Positions 26,956 through 36,073 are shown, counted from the first letter of the stretch. The stretch is 40,858 bases of DNA from an uncultured Candidatus Berkelbacteria bacterium (GCA_903851235.1 CAINNR010000027.1:1-40858); one strand, 5' to 3'. Notes: generated from the sequence alone by a model not told the origin. A program made the numbers and translations.

Positions 26956-27000
26956 CTGATTATCTATATCAAAAAAATCCCCCGATTTCAATCCGGAGGA

Positions 27001-27189
27001 TTACTCTTCCTGACTTTCCTCTGATTTTTTCCGTTTTAATCGCTCAATTTCAAAAACACTTCTGCCGGAAACCGGCATCTCTTTGTGATCCGACTTGTCA
27101 GCCTCTTCAAGCAATTCCCGTTCGAGTTTTTCAAAATATTCATCATCAAACTCATCCGGATCATTGCTGGCTAAAATATTATCATCCAT
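27001..27189 (-). CDS. Small acidic hypothetical protein
   Basis: 62 aa ORF immediately upstream of miaA in the same orientation. Confidence 0.4.
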   Translation of the reverse strand: MDDNILASNDPDEFDDEYFEKLERELLEEADKSDHKEMPVSGRSVFEIERLKRKKSEESQEE

Positions 27190-27310
27190 GATTTATTATT
27201 TCGATATGGTGGTCATTCTGAAAATATTTCGAGTGATTTTGATACGAAAAATTTGTGCGGAAAGTTATAAAGTAAAATTAATTGCTGGTTCTTGCTACTT
27301 CTTTCCGAGG

Positions 27311-27958
27311 TTATCGCGATATTTCATCATTATTATCCTCTGACCCAAAAACTTCTTCCTCGGTATTTCTAGCTTGTTGTAGAGCTTTTTCTTTCGCTTG
27401 TCGAAGGGGCCCCATCTTATCACGGTAGGCAGGGTTCTCCATGTATCCTGAGATATCATTCGATATCTCGTGTTCGATAATTGTCCTGTCCTTTGAAGCA
27501 GCTTCCGACATTTCGCTGGGAATGGGCATAGATCCTGTCAATATTCCAGCCAAAAGACTTACATCATCATCAGATAGTTCACGTTGGTGCGTAAGATCTT
27601 TAGTTAGATATCTCTGGTATCGAGCAAAAGAATTTCTAACATGATGCGCATATAATTCTGCATTTTGAGGATGGTAGCGAAGAGCCTGAGCAAGTGGCAT
27701 TCCCCTGTATAGATTTTCAAACAATTCAGCTTCTATTCGTTGCTCTCCTCTATCAACTTCCGCACTCATCAAATTTCCAACTGCATGAGTGGCATAAATT
27801 TTACCTAAAATAATACCAATTCTACCTCTATCCTTGCCAATTGTTGCTTCGCCTTTTTCTTCAAGTTTGGCAACCAATTTTTCAGCATCTTCTTGGCTGA
27901 TGGGCAAATCTTGCGGTTCGCCGTCTTCTATTCCTGGCCCTTTCGTTTCACCGAGCAT
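27311..27958 (-). CDS. Hypothetical protein
   Basis: 215 aa ORF with SD (AGGAGG) upstream. Confidence 0.6.
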   Translation of the reverse strand: MLGETKGPGIEDGEPQDLPISQEDAEKLVAKLEEKGEATIGKDRGRIGIILGKIYATHAVGNLMSAEVDRGEQRIEAELFENLYRGMPLAQALRYHPQNAELYAHHVRNSFARYQRYLTKDLTHQRELSDDDVSLLAGILTGSMPIPSEMSEAASKDRTIIEHEISNDISGYMENPAYRDKMGPLRQAKEKALQQARNTEEEVFGSEDNNDEISR

Positions 27959-28006
27959 AGTTCCTCCTAAAAAAATAAGTCAGGTTTTAAGTTTTATCCA
28001 ACACCT

Positions 28007-28105
28007 TTATTTTAACCGTTTTGCAGGTTTTGGCAAATAATTCTTTCGAGTTGAAACTTTTCTGCCGGATCTTTTTTCAATATCTTTTCGCGCCGAACCG
28101 GCGAC
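28007..28105 (-). pseudogene. 3' fragment of a BRO-N/DinD-type gene (tail module)
   Basis: Minus strand translates VAGSARKDIEKRSGRKVSTRKNYLPKPAKRLK*, paralogous to the tail of ORF 12604..12855; cut ~16 bp before the GTCATTGCGAG repeat. Confidence 0.7.
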
Positions 28106-28121
28106 ATTGTTCATTTTGTCT

Positions 28122-28147
28122 GTCATTGCGAGCGAAGCGTGGCAATC
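28122..28147. repeat. Left GTCATTGCGAG..GGCAATCT repeat of GIY-YIG unit
   Basis: GTCATTGCGAGCGAAGCGTGGCAATC, inverted relative to the copies at 28446..28528. Confidence 0.8.
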
Positions 28148-28440
28148 TTAAATTATTTCAAGATACAAGTCTTTAAAACTCGGATTATCTTTTATAATCA
28201 AATAATTTTCTTCTGTCTTGAACCGGATTCTATCTGTTTTTCTCGATTGATGGCCGAATTTGGATCATCAAAACATTCAAAATAAACTAACCTTGTCAGA
28301 TTGTATTTTTTTGTAAATCCATCAACCAATTTATTTTTATGTTCATAAACTCGTCGGATAATATCGCTCGTAACTCCGGTATAGATGACGGAATTGGTAA
28401 AATTGGCCATCAGGTAAACGAAATATTGTTTTGATTTCAT
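28148..28440 (-). pseudogene. GIY-YIG nuclease family gene, frameshifted near C-terminus
   Basis: MKSKQYFVYLMANFTNSVIYTGVTSDIIRRVYEHKNK...REKQIESGSRQKKII; ORF stops at TGA 28198, but another frame continues IIKDNPSFKDLYLEII* to 28148. Confidence 0.82.
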
Positions 28441-28445
28441 TTATA

Positions 28446-28528
28446 GATTGCCACGTCGCTGAGCACAGCTCCTCGCAACGACAAGCAGATTGCTTCGCCT
28501 CAGCCAATGGCTGATGGCTCGCAATGAC
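28446..28528. repeat. Right repeat pair of GIY-YIG unit (two tandem copies)
   Basis: Minus strand: GTCATTGCGAGccatcagccattggctgaggcGAAGCAATCTgctt GTCGTTGCGAGgagctgtgctcagcgacgtGGCAATCT. Confidence 0.78.
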
Positions 28529-28849
28529 AAAATGATGGTTCAGTTTTTGGTGAGGGAACTGATCGGACAATACAAAATATTCCTTCTGTGTTGGCACAAT
28601 CAGCTTCGCGTAATTTCCCATCATTGGTCGGTAATTTCAACTGTTCCCAAAATGGGAACGGTTGGGATATTTCCTTATCTCTAATTTTCATTTTTGCCCA
28701 ATATGTCTTCGGCTGCGGACTATCTGTAAGTGCACCAACAATATCTAAAACCGAAAACCACCACTCATTTTTATAGATTATTTTTCTAATTTATAGATTA
28801 TTTTTCTAATTTCTTTTCCCTGAAAAAGGGCTATTTTGGTTGTTTCCAT
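28529..28849 (-). pseudogene. 5' fragment of a BRO-N/DinD-type gene
   Basis: Minus strand, ignoring a 20-bp duplication: METTKIALFQGKEIRKIIYKNEWWFSVLDIVGALTDSPQPKTYWAKMKIRDKEISQPFPFWEQLKLPTNDGKLREADCANTEGIFCIVRSVPSPKTEPSF, then the repeat. Confidence 0.78.
28771..28810. repeat. 20-bp perfect tandem duplication
   Basis: ttatagattatttttctaat x2 (28771..28790, 28791..28810). Confidence 0.95.
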
Positions 28850-28916
28850 ATTCCCTCAAATTAACTCGCACATTGACCAAACTTACTGCAAATCGATCGT
28901 GAAGAACAGAGAATGT

Positions 28917-29003
28917 TGGTGCCCGAGGTCGGACTCGAACCGACACGCTTTTTACAGCACTAGTTCCTAAGACTAGCGTGTATACCAATTTCACCACTCG
29001 GGC
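28917..29003 (-). tRNA. tRNA-Leu(TAG)
   Basis: RC gcccgagtggtgaaattggtatacacgCTAGT-ctTAGga-ACTAG..GGTTCGAGTCCgacctcgggcACCA. Confidence 0.93.
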
Positions 29004-29057
29004 GAACAGTGGAAATTATATCCTATTCAGACGGGAAAAACCAGTCTTCATACAAGG

Positions 29058-29465
29058 TTAAACTATTGGGCTCTGCATTCCCAGCTCATCACGGACTTTT
29101 TTAACCACATCTTCAAGCTTCCAGTCGGATTTGACCAAGTAGTCAAAAACAGTCGTAACACCTCTACTGTCTTCGCCGATTTGGGCGACTTTGTTTGGGT
29201 CAGAAACATTGGTCAAAAATATCACCGAGGCATCCTTGCCCCAAGAATCTTTTTGTAACTCTTTGACCATTTCCTGTCCATCCATTTTTGGCATAAGAAC
29301 ATCGAGCAAAATAAGATCGGGGTGCTCGGCTATGGCTTTTTCCAATCCTCTCTCGCCATCAACGGCCTCAGAAACCTCAAAACCCTCGTCTTTTAACTTG
29401 AAAGACAGCGCTTCGCGAAGCGGAGTTTCGTCCTCAACAATCAAAATCTTTTTTTTCTCACTCAT
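29058..29465 (-). CDS. Response regulator receiver (CheY-like) protein
   Basis: 'KKILIVEDETPLREALSFKLKDEGFEVSEAVDGERGLEKAIAEHPDLILLDVLMPKMDG', 'VIFLTN', 'DYLVKSDW'. Confidence 0.92.
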   Translation of the reverse strand: MSEKKKILIVEDETPLREALSFKLKDEGFEVSEAVDGERGLEKAIAEHPDLILLDVLMPKMDGQEMVKELQKDSWGKDASVIFLTNVSDPNKVAQIGEDSRGVTTVFDYLVKSDWKLEDVVKKVRDELGMQSPIV

Positions 29466-29603
29466 ACTCCCTCCAAATTTATTAAATTTTGAACCTCTTC
29501 AATTATTTCATCCAAAACATTCGTAAGTCTCTAACCATTCCGTACTATCTTACCGAAATTCAAAGAAGAAAACAATTTTCATTACATTCATTCGAGATAA
29601 AAT

Positions 29604-29942
29604 CTAACACTTTTTGTTCTCAATCACATATTCCAAAAATAACCTGTTCTTAAAGCCGCCACGTTTTTGTCGCTTAACCCTCTGCTCTGTTTTTAATAAT
29701 TTTGTCTCAATATTTATATTTTCAGCAATCGCGTCAATTAATTCCAAAATATCGGCCAACTCGTTTATAATCTCTGATTTCTTATCCGATTCGAATAACT
29801 CCTTAGATTCCTCCAAAACCTTTTTCTTCAACTCGGTCAACATCTCCGATTTTTTCAACACTCGAATTTTCGGCTGACAATTATCAGCGACAATAATTTC
29901 CGGAATTTTGTCGCGTATTAATTTGTTGTAAACTTTTTTCAT
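29604..29942 (-). CDS. MazG/PRA-PH-like nucleotide pyrophosphohydrolase
   Basis: 'YNKLIRDKIPEII..LKKKVLEESKEL..SEIINELADILELIDAI' motif layout. Confidence 0.75.
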   Translation of the reverse strand: MKKVYNKLIRDKIPEIIVADNCQPKIRVLKKSEMLTELKKKVLEESKELFESDKKSEIINELADILELIDAIAENINIETKLLKTEQRVKRQKRGGFKNRLFLEYVIENKKC

Positions 29943-30334
29943 TTTTTGTCTTTCAAATAATTGGCTTTATCGGGGAAAATATTTCGGATGCCACCAACCG
30001 GATTTTTAACATCACCCCTGTAGCGCGGAATCAGATGGATATGGAGATGGGGAATAGTTTGTCCGGCCACAATACCCTCATTTATTCCAAGATTAAATCC
30101 ATTAGGTTTAAACTTTTGGCTGACGATTTCTTTCGTCTCGCAAATCATTTTATAAAGTTCGTTGATTTGATCTGCCCCAAGATTAAAAAACGATTTGGTA
30201 TGTTTTTTCGCTACTACCTCGACATGACCGGGCGAGACAGGAAAATCATCATATCTCGAATAGAAATTCTCACTTTCGATTATTTTTGAACTCCGGTATC
30301 CTTTTTCACAAAAGAAACAGCTTTGATTGTTCAT
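29939..30334 (-). CDS. HIT family hydrolase
   Basis: 'CFFCEK..FPVSPGHVEVVAKKH' and 'GQTIPHLHIHLIPR' (HxHxH). Confidence 0.92.
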   Translation of the reverse strand: MNNQSCFFCEKGYRSSKIIESENFYSRYDDFPVSPGHVEVVAKKHTKSFFNLGADQINELYKMICETKEIVSQKFKPNGFNLGINEGIVAGQTIPHLHIHLIPRYRGDVKNPVGGIRNIFPDKANYLKDKK

Positions 30335-30351
30335 TTCTCCAATTTAAAATT

Positions 30352-32400
30352 TCACTCCAAATGTTTCCCCGCTTCTCCGACTTTCTCCAACAGCCTTGGA
30401 TATTTTTCTATTCCGGATGCAACATCTTTCGCCGCTTCCGTTGCTCGTTCTATCATCATCTTATCACTGATATCGGCGAAACGAAAATCCCAAAAACCCG
30501 ACTGCTCATTACCATACATTTGCCCCGGACCGCGTAAGGTCAAATCCTTCTCGGCCAACTCAAAACCGGAGGAAATTGTTTCCATAAAAGCCAAACGTTG
30601 GTGGGCAATTTCCGAGTTTGATGATGAAAAAAGCAGGCAATATGATTGCTTGTCCCCCCGCCCGACTCGACCGCGAAATTGATGAAGTTGGGCCAAACCG
30701 AAACGCTCGGCATCTTCGATTAACATTACCGTTGCATTTGGAATATCGATACCAACCTCGACCACCGAAGTAGCAACTAAAATATCATAATTCCCGGCTT
30801 TGAAATCAGTCATTATCAGCTCTTTCTCCTTTGATTTCATCTTCCCGTGCAACATCGCAATCTTCAAATCGGGAAAAATCTCCTTTGACAATTTCTCATA
30901 TTCTTTAGTAACAGTTTTCCTCTCCTGTTCAAAAAGATTTTCTTTGACAATTTCTTTTTCTTCAATCAGCGGACAAATTACAAACGCAAGGTGGCCCTTT
31001 TTTGCTTCTCTGCGGATAAATTCGTAGGATTTTGCCCGATCGGCCGGTTCGATGATTTCTGTTTGAACCTTTTTCCGATCGGCCGGCATTTCGTCTATAA
31101 CTGAAACATCTAGATCGGCGAAAACCACCAGTGACATCGTTCGCGGAATCGGTGTCGCCGTCATCGAAAGAAAGTGCGGGCGAAGACCATTTTTAACTTG
31201 CAATAGTTTATTGCGTTGATTGACACCAAATCGATGTTGCTCGTCGATGATTACCATGCCAAGATTTTCGATTGGATCTTTCAAGTGTAACAACGCGTGT
31301 GTCCCGACAAGTATTTCCGGATTTTCAACTTTTGACTTTTTATTTTCAATTTTGATTTTATTCTCCGCCGCAGTCACAAGCCCAACTGATATTCCATGTG
31401 GTCGCAAAACGTCACTCAAAGTCTGATAATGCTGATTCGCCAAAATTTCCGTCGGCGCCATTAACGCGACACGATAACCGTTTTTAATCACAACCGCGGC
31501 GGCAAAAGCGGCAACAACAGTTTTGCCGCTACCGACGTCACCGTTTAGCAGTCTGTTCATCGGTTTGTCGGAAGCCAGATCTTTAATAATTTGCCAGGCG
31601 GATTTTTTCTGCGCAACTGTCAATTTAAACGGTAGAGATTCGGCGAAATTCCTCAAAAAAGTCTCGTCGATAATCATTTCCGCTGCCCTGTGAACCAAAA
31701 TATCGCGCTTTGAAAGTTGTTTTTGCAACGAGAATAAAAAAAGCTCATCAAATGCCATTCGCTGTTGCGCACGCTCCAGTGTTTCAGCATCAGCGGGTTG
31801 GTGCAAATTCAAAATCGCATCCTTTATCCCGATCAAATTGTATTTTTCGATGATTATCTCCGGAATGTACTCTTTAATGTTTGCAATTTGCGCTTCGACA
31901 TTCACCAACAATTTGGCAATGTAGTAACTGGAAATTCCGACAGTTTCCGAATAAATCGGAACAATTTTCGGTCCGTTGGCACGGTTTGGCGACTCCATTT
32001 GCAGTTGGTGAGAGAAAGGGTCGAAGCTAATTTTGCCATTTAAAACAATCTCCTGCCCGGCTTTCAGCATTTTCTCCAGATACGGTTGGTTAAACCAAAC
32101 GACTTTCAATGATCCGGTGGCATCAGCGACAACCGCCTCGGTAACGGTAAATCTTCGACGACTCGTACGCCGATTTGTAATATTAATAACTTTCGCCTTG
32201 ATCGTTTGATTATTGGAATTTGTTTCTTGCGTCTTGTTACTTGTAATTTCAGCAATCTTGCTGATTTTCGTATAATCCAAATACGTTCTGGGAAAATCGT
32301 ATATTAAATCCGTCAACGTTTCAACGCCCAACTTTTCTAACCGCTCGGCCATCTTCGGGCCGACACCGTGCAAAAATTGTACCTTGGTTTCCAAATTCAT
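30352..32400 (-). CDS. recG: ATP-dependent DNA helicase RecG
   Basis: 'FLHGVGPKMAERLEKLGV', 'LLNGDVGSGKTVVAAFAA', 'IIDEQHRFGV', 'LSMTATPIPRT', 'RGRVGRGDKQSYCLL'. Start chosen at MNLETK. Confidence 0.95.
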   Translation of the reverse strand: MNLETKVQFLHGVGPKMAERLEKLGVETLTDLIYDFPRTYLDYTKISKIAEITSNKTQETNSNNQTIKAKVINITNRRTSRRRFTVTEAVVADATGSLKVVWFNQPYLEKMLKAGQEIVLNGKISFDPFSHQLQMESPNRANGPKIVPIYSETVGISSYYIAKLLVNVEAQIANIKEYIPEIIIEKYNLIGIKDAILNLHQPADAETLERAQQRMAFDELFLFSLQKQLSKRDILVHRAAEMIIDETFLRNFAESLPFKLTVAQKKSAWQIIKDLASDKPMNRLLNGDVGSGKTVVAAFAAAVVIKNGYRVALMAPTEILANQHYQTLSDVLRPHGISVGLVTAAENKIKIENKKSKVENPEILVGTHALLHLKDPIENLGMVIIDEQHRFGVNQRNKLLQVKNGLRPHFLSMTATPIPRTMSLVVFADLDVSVIDEMPADRKKVQTEIIEPADRAKSYEFIRREAKKGHLAFVICPLIEEKEIVKENLFEQERKTVTKEYEKLSKEIFPDLKIAMLHGKMKSKEKELIMTDFKAGNYDILVATSVVEVGIDIPNATVMLIEDAERFGLAQLHQFRGRVGRGDKQSYCLLFSSSNSEIAHQRLAFMETISSGFELAEKDLTLRGPGQMYGNEQSGFWDFRFADISDKMMIERATEAAKDVASGIEKYPRLLEKVGEAGKHLE

Positions 32401-32456
32401 TATTTGAATTATATCACCGAGGATGCTAGAGTAAATGCAGAAACGAGGTGATGGCG

Positions 32457-32726
32457 ATGACACAGACTGGCGATCCTGTGATCGATCGGTCACTCAAAGG
32501 TCGAGTCTATCCTGACTACCTTGCTGCTTTGCGCTATCGAAACGCCAACAATCTTCCACTCTTATCAAAACCAATGTTGATCGCAGACATTGCTTGGATC
32601 ATCGGAGAGATTGCAGAAAAAAAGGCTGCTGATGCCAGACTACTGGCGCGACACTACCAGGAAGAGGACAAACGCGACCAGGCGTTTCTATCACGACCAC
32701 CAGCATTACTGTCGGAGGAGCGATAG
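32457..32726 (+). CDS. Small hypothetical protein
   Basis: MTQTGDPVIDRSLKG...; SD GAGGTGATGGCG-ATG; promoter-like TTGAAT-17-TAGAGT; terminator GGAGCGAtagaccagTCGCTCCTTTTTT. Confidence 0.65.
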   Translation: MTQTGDPVIDRSLKGRVYPDYLAALRYRNANNLPLLSKPMLIADIAWIIGEIAEKKAADARLLARHYQEEDKRDQAFLSRPPALLSEER

Positions 32727-32801
32727 ACCAGTCGCTCCTTTTTTCTTGATCAAAATTTTTGAATTTCCACTCTTTCGGTTATTTCGGCTATAATAGTATC
32801 T

Positions 32802-33140
32802 ATGGAATACTCGGACCCAAAAATTGATGTCGTGATAATTGTGCCTCCAAGTGAGCGAATCTCCCCGGAAGTTCTTGCCTCGTTGCCTCCAACGACCAGA
32901 ATCTGCGACTGGGATACGAATGTGCTCGATCTTATCGAATCTGAAAAACCGGAAATCGTTGCATTCTTTGATATCAATCACGACTTTCTCGAACCGGAAA
33001 CGCTTAAATATGGCATGGAAAAACGATTCGGACAGCAGGGAGTTAAAGTTGAAATTATTAACAATGTTGACGATTTTAATCGGATCTCCGGTCGTGAGAT
33101 TAAACCGCCGGATCCGGAACTCCATCCGCGTTTGCCGTAA
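32802..33140 (+). CDS. Hypothetical protein, probably leaderless mRNA
   Basis: 112 aa ORF; TATAAT at 32789..32794, seven nt before the ATG. Confidence 0.6.
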   Translation: MEYSDPKIDVVIIVPPSERISPEVLASLPPTTRICDWDTNVLDLIESEKPEIVAFFDINHDFLEPETLKYGMEKRFGQQGVKVEIINNVDDFNRISGREIKPPDPELHPRLP

Positions 33141-33142
33141 AT

Positions 33143-34327
33143 TTATTTTTTGATCACTCCACCGCCTATTACCTCATCACCAATATAAAATACCGCACTC
33201 TGGCCCGGCGTTATCGCTCGCTGTGGCTTTCGAAATTTGACGATCAACTCGCCATTTTTTTTCACAACCTTGCAGGCAATTTCCGGATGGTGATAGCGAA
33301 TTTTGACCTTCAAATCCGGAGTACGGAGCATAGGGTATGGGGTATGAATAAAATTCAGATTTGAAACTACCATCTCCTTTTTATAAACATCTTCGTCAAA
33401 GCCAACGACCAGTTGATTTTTTTTAGCATCGAAACCAGTCACATATAGCGGGCTCTTGTCATTTATTAGTTCTGAGCTACAATTTTGAATTTCCTCCTCG
33501 GCTCGCGCCAGGCGAGATGGGTTGGATTTTGAATTTTGATCTATTCCCTTCCGTTGTCCGATCGTATAATTTAAGAGGCCGTCATGTTTGCCGATAATAT
33601 TTCCCTCAGCATCAACAATTTCGCCCGGCAAAAAATAATTCTCTGGTAAATAACGGCGCAAAAATGTCCGATAGTCTCTATCGGCAAAAAAACAAATCTC
33701 CTGACTCTCCGGTTTCTCTTTCACCGGTAAGTCATATTCGATCGCTAAATCACGGACAGCTTTTTTCCGCATTTCGCCGAGCGGAAATAAGACTTTTGAT
33801 AATTGATCTTGCTTCAAGCGATAAAGCATATATGACTGATCCTTTGTTTCGTCGACACCCTTCAGTAAATTGTATTCGGTTTTGATTTTTGATTTATCAT
33901 TTTGTTTTTTGAATTTTGAGTTTTGACTTATTCTGGCGTAGTGTCCTGTCGCTAACCTTTCACAACCGATCGTCAAAGCTTTTTTCATCAGCAAATCGAA
34001 TTTGATCGTTTCGTTGCAAACGATGCACGGATTCGGCGTTCGTAGATTTTTGTATTCCTCAATAAAATAATCAACGACCTCCTTTTTAAACTCAACTTTG
34101 GCATCAATGACGTAAAACGGAATCTCCAATTTCGCCGCCACCATTCTGGCGTCTTCCAATGCTTCCCAGTTACAACATCGATTTTCTTTTTGGCATGATT
34201 TATTTTCGGACAAAGGATCGGACCACAGCTTCAAAAAGAGCCCGACTAAATCGTGCCCCCGATCGTGTAATATTTTTGCCACAACAGAGGAATCAACTCC
34301 GCCGGACATTGCAACCGCTATCCTCAT
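33143..34327 (-). CDS. mnmA: tRNA-specific 2-thiouridylase MnmA
   Basis: 'MRIAVAMSGGVDSSVVAKIL', 'NPCIVCNETIKF', 'ATGHYA', 'DQSYMLYRL', 'ESQEICFFADRDYRTFL', 'YTIGQRKG'. Confidence 0.95.
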   Translation of the reverse strand: MRIAVAMSGGVDSSVVAKILHDRGHDLVGLFLKLWSDPLSENKSCQKENRCCNWEALEDARMVAAKLEIPFYVIDAKVEFKKEVVDYFIEEYKNLRTPNPCIVCNETIKFDLLMKKALTIGCERLATGHYARISQNSKFKKQNDKSKIKTEYNLLKGVDETKDQSYMLYRLKQDQLSKVLFPLGEMRKKAVRDLAIEYDLPVKEKPESQEICFFADRDYRTFLRRYLPENYFLPGEIVDAEGNIIGKHDGLLNYTIGQRKGIDQNSKSNPSRLARAEEEIQNCSSELINDKSPLYVTGFDAKKNQLVVGFDEDVYKKEMVVSNLNFIHTPYPMLRTPDLKVKIRYHHPEIACKVVKKNGELIVKFRKPQRAITPGQSAVFYIGDEVIGGGVIKK

Positions 34328-35139
34328 TTTATTACCGGCGTTAATTTTTCTGAAAACAGTTCATTCTCTCTCACCATCGAAACCAAAAGATCGTGCAGAA
34401 GCGGGGTTCGCAATTGTGATTTATAAATTTCCAGTGAATTTTGTTTCTGATTTTCCTCGGCCGGAGTTAAATCAAATTTTTGCCAGTTATGAGAAAAATC
34501 CAGCAATTTGACCGGCGGTGTCATATGTTTGTTCGGATACAATCCGACCGGCTGGGGAAAATATCGCCAGTGGACAATAAAAGAGTAGGCGTAAAGATCG
34601 GTTCGGTTGGTCAAAATCCCATCAATCGTTTGACCGATATATTTGTGGTCACGATTTTGGTCGGAAGCATCGGGGTAAATTACCACCGTCGGTTTAAAAC
34701 TGTCGATTTCGTTCTGCAAATCGCCTGTTAGATCGGCGGAGTTGATACGATTTTTTAAATAATAATCCGGTAAGTTTAAAAACTTTAACTGATTACTGTT
34801 AACACCAAGTGATTTTGTTACCGCCAAAAACTCCTCTTTACGATCGGCGCCGATCCCACGATAATTGCTATTGGTGATAGCGACAATTTCGACTGCCGAC
34901 TTTTTCTCTTCCGCTCGTTGAATGTAACCGGCGGCGGCGATCGTTTCATCATCAAAGTGCGGAGTAAAAACCAAAACTCGATCCGTCGGAGTCGGCTCGT
35001 GCACGCTGGTCAAAAGTCCAAATGCGCTTTCAGGCATCATCGAATAGCTTCTGGCATAAAGATAATAACCGCCGGCGGCGATAATGACCAGTGCGACAAT
35101 TGATAATATTATATTCCGTTTGCTAAAAAAATGCTTCAT
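34324..35139 (-). CDS. PIG-L/LmbE family deacetylase, membrane anchored
   Basis: N-terminal TM; 'VLVFTPHFDDETIAAAGYIQRA', 'NRDHKYIGQTI'. Confidence 0.85.
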   Translation of the reverse strand: MKHFFSKRNIILSIVALVIIAAGGYYLYARSYSMMPESAFGLLTSVHEPTPTDRVLVFTPHFDDETIAAAGYIQRAEEKKSAVEIVAITNSNYRGIGADRKEEFLAVTKSLGVNSNQLKFLNLPDYYLKNRINSADLTGDLQNEIDSFKPTVVIYPDASDQNRDHKYIGQTIDGILTNRTDLYAYSFIVHWRYFPQPVGLYPNKHMTPPVKLLDFSHNWQKFDLTPAEENQKQNSLEIYKSQLRTPLLHDLLVSMVRENELFSEKLTPVIK

Positions 35140-35154
35140 AGTAAATTAATCTCT

Positions 35155-35216
35155 AAACCAGAATGTCTAATGACGAACAAATGGCAGATCCCTATTATAA
35201 TTCGACATTCTGGTTT
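35155..35216. repeat. 13-bp perfect inverted repeat
   Basis: AAACCAGAATGTC (35155..35167) and GACATTCTGGTTT (35204..35216), 36 nt apart. Confidence 0.9.
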
Positions 35217-35225
35217 CATATTTTA

Positions 35226-36059
35226 TTAGTCATTATTACTTCTGATTTCGTCGTTTTTTAAAGCCGCTAACAATAAATTTTCATACAAAAACGCAACGGT
35301 AATCGGTCCAATTCCTCCCGATACCGGCGTATAAAATGCCGATTTTTCATAAGCCGCCGGGTCGATGTCGCCCTTTAACTTGCCACCGACTTCGGTCGTG
35401 CCGGCATCGATCAAGATTGCGCCCTTTTTAATCATATCAGATTTGATTAGTCCCGGCTGACCGGTGGCCGAAATAATAACGTCGGCATCGATTGTCAGAG
35501 TCGCCAAATGTGCTGTCTTGGCATCGGCAATGCGCAGGTCGGCAACTTGATGTTTTAATATTCGTATTAATGGCTCGCCAACCAAAAATCCTCGGCCGAT
35601 GACCGCAACACTGGCAGTTTTTAAATTCACACCGGCGGATGTTAAAGCTCGCATTACCGCCAAAGTCACCGGCGGACGAAACGAACATTCAATGTCAGAG
35701 CAAAAACGCAGGGCGTCAACATCTTTTTTCAGTTTGATGGCAGAAATTAATTTCTTTCGATCCAAACTTTTGGGTATCGGCAACTGGATCATTATCCCGC
35801 TGACGGCTTGATCAGAATTTAACTGATTAATTTTTCCCAAGATCGTATCTGAATTTACCGTTTCCGAAAATTTGAAAATATCGAAACGAACGCCTAAAAA
35901 TTCGGCGGCGCGTTGTTTTTGCTTAATATATCTGGCCGAAACTTTATCGTCACCAATCCAAATAACCGCCAAAGTCGGTCTGGTGGTTAGCTGGCTGATT
36001 TTTTCTTTGATTTCAAGCAAAATCTGGTCGCGAATTTTTCTGCCATCAAATTTTATCAT
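35226..36059 (-). CDS. folD: Bifunctional methylenetetrahydrofolate dehydrogenase/cyclohydrolase
   Basis: 'SARYIKQKQRAAEFLGV', 'GIMIQLPIPK', 'KKDVDALR', 'VIGRGFLVGEPL', 'TPVSGGIGPITVAFLYEN'. Confidence 0.93.
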   Translation of the reverse strand: MIKFDGRKIRDQILLEIKEKISQLTTRPTLAVIWIGDDKVSARYIKQKQRAAEFLGVRFDIFKFSETVNSDTILGKINQLNSDQAVSGIMIQLPIPKSLDRKKLISAIKLKKDVDALRFCSDIECSFRPPVTLAVMRALTSAGVNLKTASVAVIGRGFLVGEPLIRILKHQVADLRIADAKTAHLATLTIDADVIISATGQPGLIKSDMIKKGAILIDAGTTEVGGKLKGDIDPAAYEKSAFYTPVSGGIGPITVAFLYENLLLAALKNDEIRSNND

Positions 36060-36073
36060 TTGAATTTCGTTTG

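Noticed and set aside
28198-28200. TGA recoding (code 25/4) to explain the GIY-YIG stop
   Set aside because: Reading through TGA meets TAA immediately (TGA TTA TAA); the conserved tail is in another frame, so a frameshift is required, not recoding.
28343-28691. Minus-strand ORFs 28343..28624 and 28500..28691 as genes
   Set aside because: They are broken frames of the BRO-N fragment and its flanking repeats, not intact genes.
32706-33125. Minus-strand 139-aa ORF
   Set aside because: Antisense to ORF 32802 and its terminator region; low-complexity composition, no SD.
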